Source of the DNA: Chimonanthus salicifolius
Lineage: Eukaryota > Streptophyta > Magnoliopsida > Laurales > Calycanthaceae
Assembly: GCA_013350335.1 (NCBI GenBank)
Contig: CM023540.1
Coordinates: 50,450,552 to 50,514,551 of the forward strand
Direction of reading: 5' to 3'
DNA: 64,000 nt
The position numbers and the translations under genes were made by a program. The notes below the pieces were generated by a model. The model saw only the letters and a list, made by a program, of their open reading frames with translations. It did no database searches and was not told where the DNA came from. This document shows positions 25,551 to 36,669 of the stretch, in pieces (position 1 is the stretch's first letter; every line of letters begins with the position of its first letter).

Positions 25551-26398
25551 AGCTTGAAAATACGGGGCGTTACAGCCTGTGGCCTGGCCCAATGATAGCC
25601 CGTGGAGCTTAGCTTGGCCCAATTAAAGTGGATTTCTAGCCCATTAATCTTGAAATTCAGCCTTTGCCTTTTGAATTTCAGGTTCTTTCTTCCGGAAATA
25701 AATGATTAACTTCACCACTTTAAAATCTAAAATATTGATTTAATCTATACTCTCATAACTGGATCTAGTCTAACCAATTTATATGAAAACCCTAAAAGTT
25801 GAGTGAAATTAATCATAAAAATTGCAGGTCTTCTGAATTAAGCCCCAAACTTGCAATTATCAACTGTTTTAAGATTATTTTCTTGAACTTTCCTTTTTTT
25901 ATCGACAAAACCAGAAAATGACATTAAATGCATTTGATATATATAAAATCAAGGCTAACTAGTATAATAATCAGGGGTAAAAATGTAATATTTCTGTGCT
26001 CAACACAACCCATACATGATTTTACAAAATGCAAAACACCTCATGCACATTTCACTTGTCAACTCTAGGCCATGTCATGTACTTCATGTCATCCATTCGT
26101 TTATGTCATCTTTAGATCTCCATCATCGATGCATTAAACCACAAAACTCTAATCCTACATATCAAATTCGATCCTACCCTATTTTCTCTCCTAAATCCCA
26201 AACTTTTCTCCACCTTTGCTTAGCCACCAAGCCAACTTCAAACCAAGCAACACAAAATTCGACCATGCCTTATAAACCCTAAGTTTTTAACTTCAAATCC
26301 CATCCATCCACCTTTAAGTGAGACCCTATACAATCTTAGCCCTCCATTAATAACTTAAACCAATATTTAATCCCAACCGTCCATTCCAACCCAGGGCC

Positions 26399-26407
26399 TA
26401 TAAATAG
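26399..26407 (+). promoter_or_regulatory. Probable TATA box of element B LTR
   Basis: CCTATAAATAGAGCAC is the plus-strand counterpart of the boxes in element A's LTRs, preserved at the matching position. Confidence 0.5.
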
Positions 26408-26882
26408 AGCACTATGGTACACCATATAATTTGAATTTGACCTTGAGCTCAAGATGAGTGAAGATTGGAGAAGAAAGCAAGAAAACAAGGACCTTCATTG
26501 GAATTTTACAAGTGAGCATTCAATTGTAATTTTTATTTTTATATGTGTTTCTTTTATTTATTCCCAAATCTTGTACTTTAATTCTTCCATGAAATAAATA
26601 TAAAATATTCCTTTAGAACCCTGAAACATCTAATTTTCAGATTTCTTTGATGATTATATAGATTTAATTTTTAATGTTTGTAATTTTTGTTTATTTAATT
26701 GGATATAAAATAGTTAGAACTTAGGTTATAAGTGTTAAATCTAAGTTACTAACGTTCGATTAATTAAATTAAAGATTATAAAATTTTAATTTAATGATGG
26801 GCATGAAATGAACTTTGGATTTGTATGTGAATTTCAGATCTAGATTTTGTAGTTGGTTATTCATTTTGGGTGATGAACGGCA

Positions 26883-28789
26883 TGTTAGTGCCTCGACTTG
26901 GCCAAGCCCCTATGTTTGTCAATTCCGTGACTCGGAAAGAAACACTTGTTGGAAGCTTGAATACCCAAGATGATCAAGAGAAAAGATCATGCTCAACGGG
27001 ATTTAAGCTCATCGTTATGGCAATCACAAAACAGGTAAAATGGTCATAGATGACTATAGGTGGTACCTACACCTTAGAGAGGACTGTCCCTAGGCTTAGT
27101 GGAACAAATGATTAAATCATAAAAAGACTATAGAGGAAAATTGACAGTGGATTAGAACCCAACTTGGAAATATGTATTTGGTTTCACTGTCAGCTCGACC
27201 AGTCTTATCTCACCAACCCTCAGTGCAGTCAAGATCGACCCATCATGGTCAAAGTTTGGTCGGTCCAAATGACATTAGGTTCTGGAACACTAAACTGTCA
27301 TTCTAGGTTTGCCTCTGATCGCGAGTCTTGTATGCACTAACCCCTCGGTGAAAGGTTGAAACGACCCCTCATGGTCAATGACTCGTCGACCAAGATCTTG
27401 AGTTCTGAAAACTTGAACTCATGTGGACTCTCAAAGAAACAGACATATCAGCAATCAAAGACCGATCGAAAGTATTAGGGCCGACCTCTCGGTATTGGGA
27501 GACAGGTCACTCTGGGTAACAGGTTTCAAGAGTGGAAACTACTGTCAAGCATGTTTTGCACAAGAACGAGCCTCTTGTATGGACTGACCTCTCGGAACCA
27601 TAAGTGTCGAACCATCGGCGACAACGACATGTTGACCAGGAAAGAATAATACCGTTGGGAGTGCACTTAATGTACAACGATCGGAATTGTAACAGTAACA
27701 TTTCTAGTCACCGACCCCTCGGTACGACCTAGCTGTCGGTACATTATCGTTACTTCAAGTGGTTGCCTTCGCTATATAAACCAATCCTTATGCAACCAGT
27801 TGGCATCCTTCAGACGGATTAGTTGGATGCTCATCTTCACCAGTGAGCTTAAACAAGGGCAACAGAAGGATCACTCTCTCTCTCTCTCGTGCTTACATTA
27901 GGGGAGTCAAATACAACCAATCAAATGGATTGAGTTGTGATAGAGATAGAGGAAGGATGAAAACTCATAAATAACCAATCTGAGAATTGAGTTTGAAAGT
28001 GAGAATAAGAGAACCATAAACTAGGAAACCTTTGGTAAAACCAGCTTCCTTGACACCCTGGACTGTGATTGCTAAACGACGGCTACGAGGCAGAGCATCG
28101 GCTTACATGGGTGGGATCTCGAAGAAGCACACATCAGAATAAAGAGCTTCAAAGGCAATTGCTTCTTGGTTTTAATTTTCTTTAAAACCTTTGTTCAAAA
28201 GGTACTCTAGAACCACTATAAAAAAATTTGGAGCATTGTCTCTAAAACAGAAGTGGGTAGAACTCCCGACCAAATGGATAGGTAGAATTCCTATTCGACA
28301 ATGGTGGGTGAAATTCCCAACCGATTGAGTGAGGTGGAATTCTTACTCTAATTGTGAGAGTGTAAGTCCCCACTTAGTGGATTTTGGAGATAGCTCAAGG
28401 TTGATCGAGTCGAACCACTTTAAATTGATCTTGTGGTGTTTGATTCATGTGTTTTTGTATTTAGTATTTAAGTACTCTTTTTAAGACACATCACTTTGCA
28501 TATTGATTATCTCATTATACACATTGTGCACAAACATCGATAATCAAAGTTATGTAAAGTGCCAAAATCTTAGTGTGATTACTTAGAGAATTTATTACAC
28601 TTAACAAATCTCTTGATAAATGTTCCGCTGCACTCAAATTAATCAACAAATTTGTAAACACCATAAAAATGAGATTAACCTATTCAAACCCCCCCCCCCC
28701 CCCCCTTCCCCTTCCTCCTCCTCCTCCTCCTCCTCCTCCTCCTCTATGGTCAATATGATGTCCTAGGACAATTTAAATGGGAACTTTCA
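26883..28789 (+). mobile_element. Solo SIRE-like Copia LTR
   Basis: It starts TGTTAGTGCCTCGAC and ends GGGAACTTTCA, matching the LTRs of the element at 32527-40475. The 1.9-kb body includes a TATA box (CTATATAAA, 27772-27780), the block ACGACGGCTACGAGGCAGAG, the GGTGGGTGAAATTCCC repeats, and a C-tract (17 C at 28689-28705) before a CTC microsatellite. Element B's LTR resumes after it (GATCTATTCC...). The flanking 5-mers, CGGCA and CGATC, do not match convincingly. Confidence 0.7.
28689..28745. repeat. Poly-C tract and (CTC)n microsatellite
   Basis: 17 consecutive C (28689-28705), then about 30 bp of CTC repeats. The matching position near the LTR 3' end is C-rich in the sister copies too (40424-40432, and G-rich on the other strand at 48983 and 49764). 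Confidence 0.9.
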
Positions 28790-29363
28790 CGATCTATTCC
28801 AATAACCAACCTTTAAATTATGCAGCTATTTATTCTGTCATTTACTTTATTTGTCAATTTATTTCCAGTATTTAGTTATGTCTTTTACTTTCTCTGATTG
28901 TTGTATGATAATTGTTCAATGCATTTTCAATATCTTTATTTTAATTCCAGTATTTAAAGTTGGAGATGTGTTATTTTGATCTTACGATATACAATTTTAA
29001 ATTGGGATTGAGATTATCATTTTAGTTCACTATTTTGAATAAAAAGGACATGGATTCGATTCTTGACAATAAATTGAATTTAATTCAAACAATTGATTTT
29101 GTTAATTTTACAAGTTAGATACAAGTGAGATAATGACGTTATTTTGATATTTCAATCTAAGATTTATTAAAATCCAAGTATTAGAGTTCTTTGATTTAAA
29201 CATTAGGATTATGTTTCTTAATAATATATCTTTTTAAATGAATGTTAATTTAATTTTAGTGCATATATTTTGTGATTTTCCATTGTGTTCGACCACGCAC
29301 TGTAACTGTTATACTATACATGGTTCGTGTGCTTGCGAGTTATAAATGTAAAATTTGACAACA

Positions 29364-29488
29364 ACACTGAATAGAATCGAGAGTGCCAGTGAAAGTGGTG
29401 TAGATTAGGATTAGATTAGGTTTTGAATTTTTATTTTAGTTTTTAGGTAGTTTGCTCGAGGACTAGCAAAATCTAAGTTTGGGGTATT
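29364..29488 (+). other. Remnant interior of element B
   Basis: Only 125 bp survive between the two LTRs. They end in GCTCGAGGACTAGCAAAATC and the polypurine tract AAGTTTGGGGTATT, identical in layout to the 3' interior of element A (11518-11700 region, inverse). Everything from the PBS to near the polypurine tract is deleted. Confidence 0.7.
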
Positions 29489-30890
29489 TGTTGAGCACTG
29501 AAAAATGATAATTTTACCCTTCTAAATTGGATTAGTTAGTCTTGATTTTGTATATATTAGGTATGTTTAATGTTAGTTTTAAGTTTTGTAGGAAAAAATA
29601 TGGAAATACATGAAATTGAGCTAAAAATGGAAAGAAATGTAGAAAAGTGGGCCATATTCATATTTCTGGAAGTTTGTAAATTTTACCACCTAATTTCATT
29701 TTGGATTTATTGTAAATTATTATAATTCAGATCCGGATATGAGAGTTTTAATTTAGACTGTGTTAAATTGTAAAGGTGGTAAAAATTTATAAAGACATAA
29801 ATGGGCCCACTAATCTTATCAAAGTCTGAAGTCCAAGGTCAATTGAAGTCAGAGTCCATAACCCAAAGTTCACTAGTGAGCCAAGCCAGATTGAAGCTCA
29901 AATGCCCAAGCCTGTAAGATAAAGCCCAATAATGAAGCCCAGAAGCCCAAGCCTGCAATTCAAAGTCCAAGTCCATCAGTTCAAGGTGGTGCCCAACAAA
30001 ATTCGTATGGAGCTATGGAGTGCCACATGTGTGAAATATTTTCTCAAAAATCCAAGGATAAAATCGTGTGAATCAAATGTGGATTGCAAAACTCGTGTGG
30101 AGCATAATTTGACAATGAATTTCGATCCTGCTAATGTGGAGATGAGATTATTGAGATTGGATTGAATCTAGAAAATAATGCAATGTATATGGACACCATA
30201 CAAGTCAAATTCAAAATTGCTAGATTGAAGTGATCTTTCGAGATTTGAAGCTTGGAGAGAAATTATCTTGAATGGACACAAGTCAAAATCGCCCAAGCCA
30301 GAGGACACATGTAAATTTCATGTGAAGCCTTGGAGAGGAAGAAATGGAGAGAATTATGAATCAAGAGGAGACAGCAATGAGTCAGCAGAGATCCAATGGA
30401 GAGATAAAATTCGAATTTCATGAAATTTTAATCCCAAAAATCATGTGGCTCTATTTTTATTTCCAGATTTGATTTTTCAGAGGAAAAATTATAATACGAG
30501 AGGATAATGCACAGTAAATTTCTAACAGACCTGGAGCAAGAGAATTATCTAGAATTGGAACACAAAGAAGACAGGAGAAGGAGCTAAATTCGAATTTACA
30601 AATAGGTGCCCTTGTGATTTTATTTTTATTTCTCTGTCTTTGATGTAAACTCCAAAAGAGTTGTAATATTTCCATTAAATAAATCTGAGATAAGCTTTTA
30701 GAATCCTGGAACATCCAATTTTTTAGTTTCTTTTATGATTGTCTGATTTAATTTTAATTTCGTATTCTTTGTTTAATTATTGGGACAAAATGAAATAGTT
30801 AGATTTTGAATGTAATTGTTTTAAATCTAAGGAACTAAGGTTAATTTAATTAAATTAAAGAGTATGGATTTTAATTTTAATGAAAGAGTT

Positions 30891-30965
30891 GAATTGAAAA
30901 CTGATATGAAAATAAGATTTGAATTGAAAACTGATATGAAAATAAGATTTGAATTGAAAACTGAT
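30891..30965. repeat. 30-bp tandem duplication at the edge of the Tork 3' LTR
   Basis: The 30-bp unit starting GAATTGAAAACTGATATG is present twice in full (30891-30920 and 30921-30950) and once in part. It straddles the element B/Copia boundary, so it arose after the insertion. Confidence 0.85.
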
Positions 30966-31347
30966 TTGAATTAAAGAGTATGGATTTCACCATGAGGCTA
31001 CGACCACGGAGCGTTTCGCCCAATTCACTATGAAGATGAAGATAAACAGGGTGCTATAAGGATCTCCATAGTCTCTCCTCTATACCTCTCTGTTCGCACT
31101 AAGAAAGAGAACATTCACCTTGCATAAGGAAACCACCCTAGAGGAAATAACCCTGATATATTTGGGCTTACAATAGACTTGGGCCTATTGGGCCCAACTT
31201 AATGTTGGCCTTTTGAGCCAAACCCAACAATCTCCACCTTGGCAAAAAATGTCCAACCCTTGAAGGCTGTTGAAATGTGTTGTAGCACCTCCACCTGGTG
31301 GGAGTGACTCGCATCGCTCCTACACCTTAAAGGTGCAGGTCCAATCT

Positions 31348-32521
31348 CTAGAATGATGAGAGATTGAACAAGTCCAGGCAATGCCTGAACTTTCCTGCGG
31401 TAACCGGCTTGGTAAGCATGTCTGCAGCATTATTATCTGTGTGAATCTTCAGAATTGAGATCTCACTAGTAGAAACCCAGTCTTGAACTCTGTAATACAT
31501 CACTGCTATGTGCTTTGTCCTGGCATGATATACCTGATTCTTTGACAAATAGATAGCACTCTGATTGTCACAATATATGGAGACTGATGTCTGATTTTTA
31601 CCCAAACCTCTCAACCACACTGCTTCCTTAGAAGCCCTTGTCAACGCCATGTATTCTGCCTCTGTAGTGGATAAAGTTGCTGTAGGCTGAAGCACTGACA
31701 GTCAGCTGATGGGTCCACTGGCAAGTGTATAAACATAACCAATTGTGGATCTCCTCTTATCTAGATCCCCTATATAATCAACATCTACATATCTAACCAT
31801 GGTTTCTGACCCTTGTTTTCTTTCAAAGATTATCCCCAAGTCTTTGGTGCCCTTCAAATACTTGAGAATCCACTCGACTGCATTCCAATGTTCTTTTCTT
31901 GGATTCGTCATATATTTGCTGACTACACCGACTGATTGCGCGATATCTTGTCGCATATAAACCATGGTATACATGAGGCATTCCACTGCATTAGCATACG
32001 ACGTTCTTGACATCTCTGTAACTTTCATCTTCTATACTTGGACATTGTCTGGCACTCAAGCTGAAATGAGTTACAAGTGGAGTAGACACTGGCTTTGCTT
32101 TCTGCATGCTGAATTTCTCAAGTACCTTTGAGATGTAATTCTTCTGTGATAACCACAGCTTTCCAACCTTTTTTCTCTCCCAATTTCCGTCCCTAACATT
32201 TTCTTGACTACCCCAAGGTCCTTCATGTCAAACTCCTTACTTAACTGGGATTTATGTTCAACTACCTTGGACATGTCCTTACATGCGATGAGCATGTCAT
32301 CCACATAGAGCAGTAACAAAATGAGAGTATCATCAAGCACCCTATAATATATACAACAATCTTACTCACATCGCTGGTAGCTAATCTACAACATATAAGA
32401 ATTAAAGCGCTTGTACCATTGCCTTAGAGATTGCTTAAGTGCATACAGTGACTTCTTCAATCTGCACACATGGTCTTCCTTGCCTACTTCTTGGAACCTT
32501 TCTGGTTGCTCCATGTAAATG
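31348..32521 (-). pseudogene. Copia RT (C-terminal part) and RNase H
   Basis: Read right to left, the sequence continues the split RT. EIIYMEQPERF and LKKSLYALKQS come first (about 32400-32521), then the catalytic LLLLYVDDMLIA (about 32270-32320), then CLMYTMVYMRQDIAQ. The RNase H part has STTEAEYMAL, IYCDNQSAIYL and QVYHARTKHI, and ends near 31348. These are diagnostic of Ty1/copia, and the end motif NNAADMLTKPV suits Tork/Tnt1-like elements. The reading changes frame several times and is not translatable. RT and RNase H would copy element RNA to DNA in cytoplasmic particles. The 5' half of RT lies beyond the nested insertion, at 40481-40804. Confidence 0.88.
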
Positions 32522-32526
32522 ATTTC

Positions 32527-34867
32527 TGTTAGTGCCCCGGCTTCGACGAGTCCCTAAGTCTGTCAATTCTATGACTCGGGAATAACACTTGCTAGAAGCT
32601 TGAAGAACTCAATGTGATGAAGAAAGAAGATTATGCTCCACTAGATTGAAGCTCATCTTTATGGCAATCACAAAAAGTAAGTATGTGGCCATAGATGACT
32701 ATAGGTGGAACCCACACCTTAGAGAGGATCATCCCAAGGCTTAGTTGCATACATTGGTAATGGAAATAATAAGCCTAGAGAGGAAGCTTGACAGTAAATT
32801 GGAAGCGAACTTGGAAATATGAATTAAGTTCACTATCAGCTCGAGACCCTCGTATGGACCAACCTCTCGGTGCCATGACTGTCGACCCATTGGTGACACC
32901 GACCTGTTGACCAGGAAACAATTATGCTGTTGGGAGTGAATTTAATGTGCAACAGTCGGAAATATGAATTAAGTTCACTATCAGCTCGACCAGTCGTTCT
33001 CACCTGCCTCGGTGGAGACAGGATCGACCCATTGTGGTCATAGACAGGTCGGCCAGATTGACAGAAGTTCTGCGTCACAGAACTGTCATTCTGGGTAAGT
33101 CTCTGATTGAGTGTCTTGTATGCCCCGACCCCTAGGTGATGAATCCAATGACCCCTCGTGGTCAACGACTTGTCGATGAAAAACTTGTGAGGTCTGGACT
33201 TTGAACTCAAATGAGATCTCGAATAAATAGACATCTCATTATTTTAACACAGATCTAGAATACCAGGACGACGCCTTTGTAAAGGGCGACAAGTTGTTAT
33301 GGGCAAGACAAGTTTCGGGACATGAAACTCTGTCCGCATGGTGTTGCCCCAGATCGAGACCCTCGTATGGACCGACCTCTCAGTACCATGACTGTTGACC
33401 CATCGGTGACACCTACCTGTCGACCATGAATTAATTATGCCGTTGGGAGTAAATTTAGTGTGCAACAGTCAGAAATATGAATTAAGTTCACTGTCAGCTC
33501 GACCAGTCGTTCTCACCGACCCCTCGATGGAGACAGGATCGACCCATCGTGGTCATAGACTCATCGGCCAGATTGAGAGAAGTTCTGCGTCATAGAACTG
33601 TCATTCTGTGTAAGCATCTGATCGAGAGTCTCGTATGCATCGACCCCTCGGTGATGAACCCAACGACCCATCGTGGTCAACGACTCGTCAATGAAAAACT
33701 TGTTAGGTCTGAACTTTGAACTAAAATGGGCTCTCGAAAAAATACACATCTCAGTATTTCAAGTCCGATCGAGAATACCAGGACGACACCTCTGTAAAGG
33801 ACTACAGGTCGTTCTGGGCAGGACAAGTTTCTGGACATGAAACTCTGTCTGCAAGGTGTTGCCCCAGATCGAGACTTTCGTATGGACCGACCTCTCGGTG
33901 CCATCACTGTCGACCCATCGGTGTCACCGACTTGTCGATATGGAATTAATTATGCCGTTGGGAGTGAATTTAATGTGCAATAGTCAGGTGGTTGAACAGT
34001 AATAAATATAAGCACCGACCCATCAGTGCCCCCGACCTATCAGTACTGGATAGTTTGAAAAATCGTGTCACCTCCTCTATAAATATTAGAGTTGTGTGAT
34101 CATTTAATCATCTTCCTTGAACTGAGAAAATTCACACACTCTAAGGAACGATCAACTCTCTTGTGCCTACACCAGAGAATTATAGACAAGCAATCTATTG
34201 ATTGAGTTAGTGAAAGAGAAAAAGAGATGAGGAAATAAAAGATACGAACTAGGATAGAATTAGTTTCATAGTCACCCTGAGATTGTGATTGCTCAACGAC
34301 GGCTACAAGTCATAGTGTCGGAATTAAACTCAAGTACACATTGGGTGGATCTTTGAGAAGCACACATCTTCGATAAAGAGCTATAAAGACAAATGCTTCT
34401 TGGTTTTAATTTTGTTTTAAATCTTTTATCTTGTTAAAGTGGATTAAGAAGGCTTGGCTCCGAAACCAGTATAAAAATCTAGAGCGTCGTCTCTAGCACA
34501 TGTGGTGGGTGGAGTTCCCATCCAATTCAAATAGGTGGAATTCTTATTTTACATGTGGTGGGTGAAATTCCCAGTCGATTAAGTGAGGTGCAATTCCTAC
34601 TCTAATTGTGAGGGTGTAAGTCTCCACTTAGTGAATTTGGGGATAGTTCAAGGTTGAGCTAGTCCTAACAGTGGATGTAGGTTGACTAACCGAACCACTA
34701 TATATCTTGTGTCCTTATGCTTGTGGTGTTAGAGCTAATTCCTTGTGTTGATTGCTTAATCACATTTGCTGACACACACACACACACACTTGATTGTTAT
34801 ATCCAGTTGTACTTAATTAATCAATCACGTAATTTAAAAAAGAAAACTAACGAAATGGGATTAACCA
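32527..34867 (+). repeat. 5' LTR of the nested Copia, with internal amplification
   Basis: About 2.34 kb against 1.75 kb for the 3' LTR. The extra length is a ~517-bp unit present about 2.3 times (the CTCGTATGGACC landmark recurs near 32846, 33364 and 33880), where the 3' LTR has one copy. The last ~60 bp of the LTR are missing. A TATA-like TATAAATATT lies at about 34077. Confidence 0.8.
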
Positions 34868-36666
34868 TCCGAGTTGATCCAAGATTAGTCGGTGGAACAA
34901 ATTATGCCTCTTTGAAGGACAAAACGAAAATGTTCTTTGTTTCCATATATTCATCGGTATGGGATATTGTTTAGATTGGATGGCAGGAACCCATGGAAGA
35001 GAAGATGATAACATCCACCTCAACCATGTTTATGACACCCAAACCTATTACCTCTTGGATCCCTATTGACAAAACTGCTCAGACAACTAATGGCAAAGCC
35101 ATGAATGCCCTTAATTGTGTAGTACTCGATAGTGAGTACAGACGAATTATAATTTGTGGAACTGCAAAGGAGGCATGGGAAGTTCTTGAAAGAACTCATG
35201 AAAGGCACCTGAATAGTTAAGAGGTCAAAACTTCAGATCCTCTAAAATCAATTTAATACAATTAAAATGAGGGAGGATGAAGTCTTCATGGATTTCTATT
35301 CCAAAATAAGCGTCTAAGTGAAGGGAGACCCGAGGACAAGGTATGTACCAAAATTGTCTAGAATCTTACAGAAAGATTCAAGCCCAAGGTTGTGGCTATG
35401 GAAGATAACAGAGATGTATCTATGATGAACATTGATGATTTGGTTGGTTCACTACAAACCTATGAACTATACTTTGAACAACCAAAGGATAAATCCATTG
35501 CCTTAAAACAAAAGAAAATAAAAGAAAAAGAAGATTATTCGGAATATGAATTCTCAAGTGAAGAAATGGCAATGTTTGCCAAAAAGTTTTACAAAAATTG
35601 TTAAAAGAAACAACTTGAGAAGAATGGGTAAAGGTGAATCAAATAAAAGATACCCGAAAAGACAAGAAGGAACCAGAGGAAAAGGGAAGGAGAGAGAAGT
35701 TGCCAAGGAGCAAACATGTTATAATTGTGGTGGGAGAGGACACTTCATGAACGAATGTCCCTCTGAAAAAATTAAGAATGCTATGAATGTGTGTGTGACA
35801 CATGTGGACACCTCTGAATCTGAGAGTGATTCAGACAAAGAGACTTAAGGAAAAGTTGATATATCGAAAAGTCTCATAGCCTCGATGATTGTGATCAACA
35901 AAATCGTACAGTTGTAATGGAGGATGATGAGAGTGAAGATGACGAAAATCTCCAAGCCTCCTATAGTGTCATGTTCCTTGAAAGTTAGAGGTTGGCAAAG
36001 AAATTAGACAAGGTTAAAAATGAAAACCTGAACCTCTCTAATCAGGTGGAGGATTTAAAAACTGAAAAATCTCTCCTAACCTCTAAGCTGGATCTCTCTG
36101 ACAATGAAAACTCAAATCTAAAAGAGAGTAATAAAAACCTTCTTGAAGAGGATGTAAAGAGATTATCTGTGGAAGTTAAGGAATTAATAATTCATAAAGA
36201 AAAATTCTAAGATAAGTTTACCCAAGGTGATGAAAGACTTAAAAGACTCCTAGGTTCGGGTAAATAATATGGTGATAGGTCTGGTCATGGTGCCTCATCC
36301 ACCAAAGAACCTATGAACCATGGGGTGTTTGGAACAATAAGTGTCTCTCACCCTTCAACGGGAAAGTGTTATTTCTGTCACAAGGTTAGGCATTTCAAAA
36401 GAAATTGCTACCATTGGAAGAGACACTTGGAAAGGCAAGCACAAGATAAAAGGCACAATCCAGTAATGCCTATGCCTAAAAGACATCCACCAACACCTAA
36501 CCTTAAAAGAAATCCAAGAAAGGTGGACACAAGGCAAGACTCTTTGTTGAGACAGCTGGATTATGTTTTAAAAGAGTTAAAGGATCCCAAGTTTGGTCAT
36601 CAAAGGTACGATCATAGGGGTGTGTATAGAACACCAAATGCCACAATCTTTGTACCCAGAAGATAG
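34857..36666 (+). pseudogene. Copia gag (capsid/nucleocapsid) remnant
   Basis: Frames in order show RVDPRLVGGTNYASLKDKT (a DUF4219/UBN2-type gag head), CVVLDSEYRRI and KEAWEVLERTHE, then a first zinc knuckle CYNCGGRGHFMNEC (about 35720-35760, CX2CX4HX4C). A coiled-coil stretch rich in K, E, L and N follows (35992-36207, heptad-like LDKVKNENLNLSNQVEDLK), then a second knuckle CYFCHKVRHFKRNC (about 36368-36409). Gag would build the virus-like particle and bind element RNA. Stops and frameshifts break it (near 34974, 35218, 35602 and 36208). The true start is lost with the 5' LTR end. Order and composition fit the SIRE/Maximus lineage. Confidence 0.8.
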
Positions 36667-36669
36667 ACC

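Larger units (their letters stand above)
21386..25574 (-). mobile_element. 4.2-kb solo LTR, chromovirus type, minus orientation
   Basis: Ends are TTTAACGCCCC (a mutated TGTAACGCC) and GGGGCGTTACA. The flanks GCCTA (21381-21385) and GCCTG (25575-25579) are a 4/5 duplication in element A's LTR. It belongs to the same family as 16669-20966 but lies in the opposite orientation and is well diverged. It contains about ten TTCGGCCAT hairpins, a minisatellite, a palindrome array and an AT microsatellite. The open frames at 24285-25108 are repeat-driven (recurring HHPW, SHEMKL) and are not credible genes. Confidence 0.78.
9046..26005 (-). mobile_element. Element A: coding-free gypsy-type LTR element (LARD-like) carrying two nested solo LTRs
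   Basis: Two long LTRs with TGTTGATGTGC...GTGCTCAACA ends bound a 3.5-kb interior: 9046-11517 (3' LTR) and 14995-26005 (5' LTR, about 2.5 kb once its two insertions are removed). The flanks CGACC (9041-9045) and CAACC (26006-26010) are a 4/5 target duplication inside the LTR of element B. The minus-strand PBS-like TGGCGCCATTGCGAGGG lies just inside the right LTR (14981-14987 core) and resembles the tRNA-Asp complement used by some Athila/Tat-type elements. No gag or pol similarity is visible, so the element is non-autonomous. Confidence 0.8.
14995..26005 (-). repeat. 5' LTR of element A, split twice
   Basis: The pieces 14995-16668, 20967-21385 and 25575-26005 read continuously against the intact left LTR. 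Each interruption is a solo LTR with its own 5-bp duplication. The start shows TATTGATGTGC in place of TGTTGATGTGC, one substitution. Confidence 0.8.
26006..29363 (+). repeat. Rest of the first LTR of element B, carrying a solo Copia LTR
   Basis: Resumes the plus-oriented LTR cut at 9045 by element A. Landmarks are a TATA box (TATAAATAG, 26399-26407), the block CTCGTGTA/CCTTATAAACC, and the LTR end AAATTTGACAACA at 29363. It is interrupted by the segment 26883-28789. The family is the same as element A's LTR, in the opposite orientation. Confidence 0.65.

Noticed and set aside
26878..28794. 5-bp target duplication for the solo SIRE-like LTR
   Set aside because: CGGCA and CGATC agree at only two positions, so no duplication is claimed.
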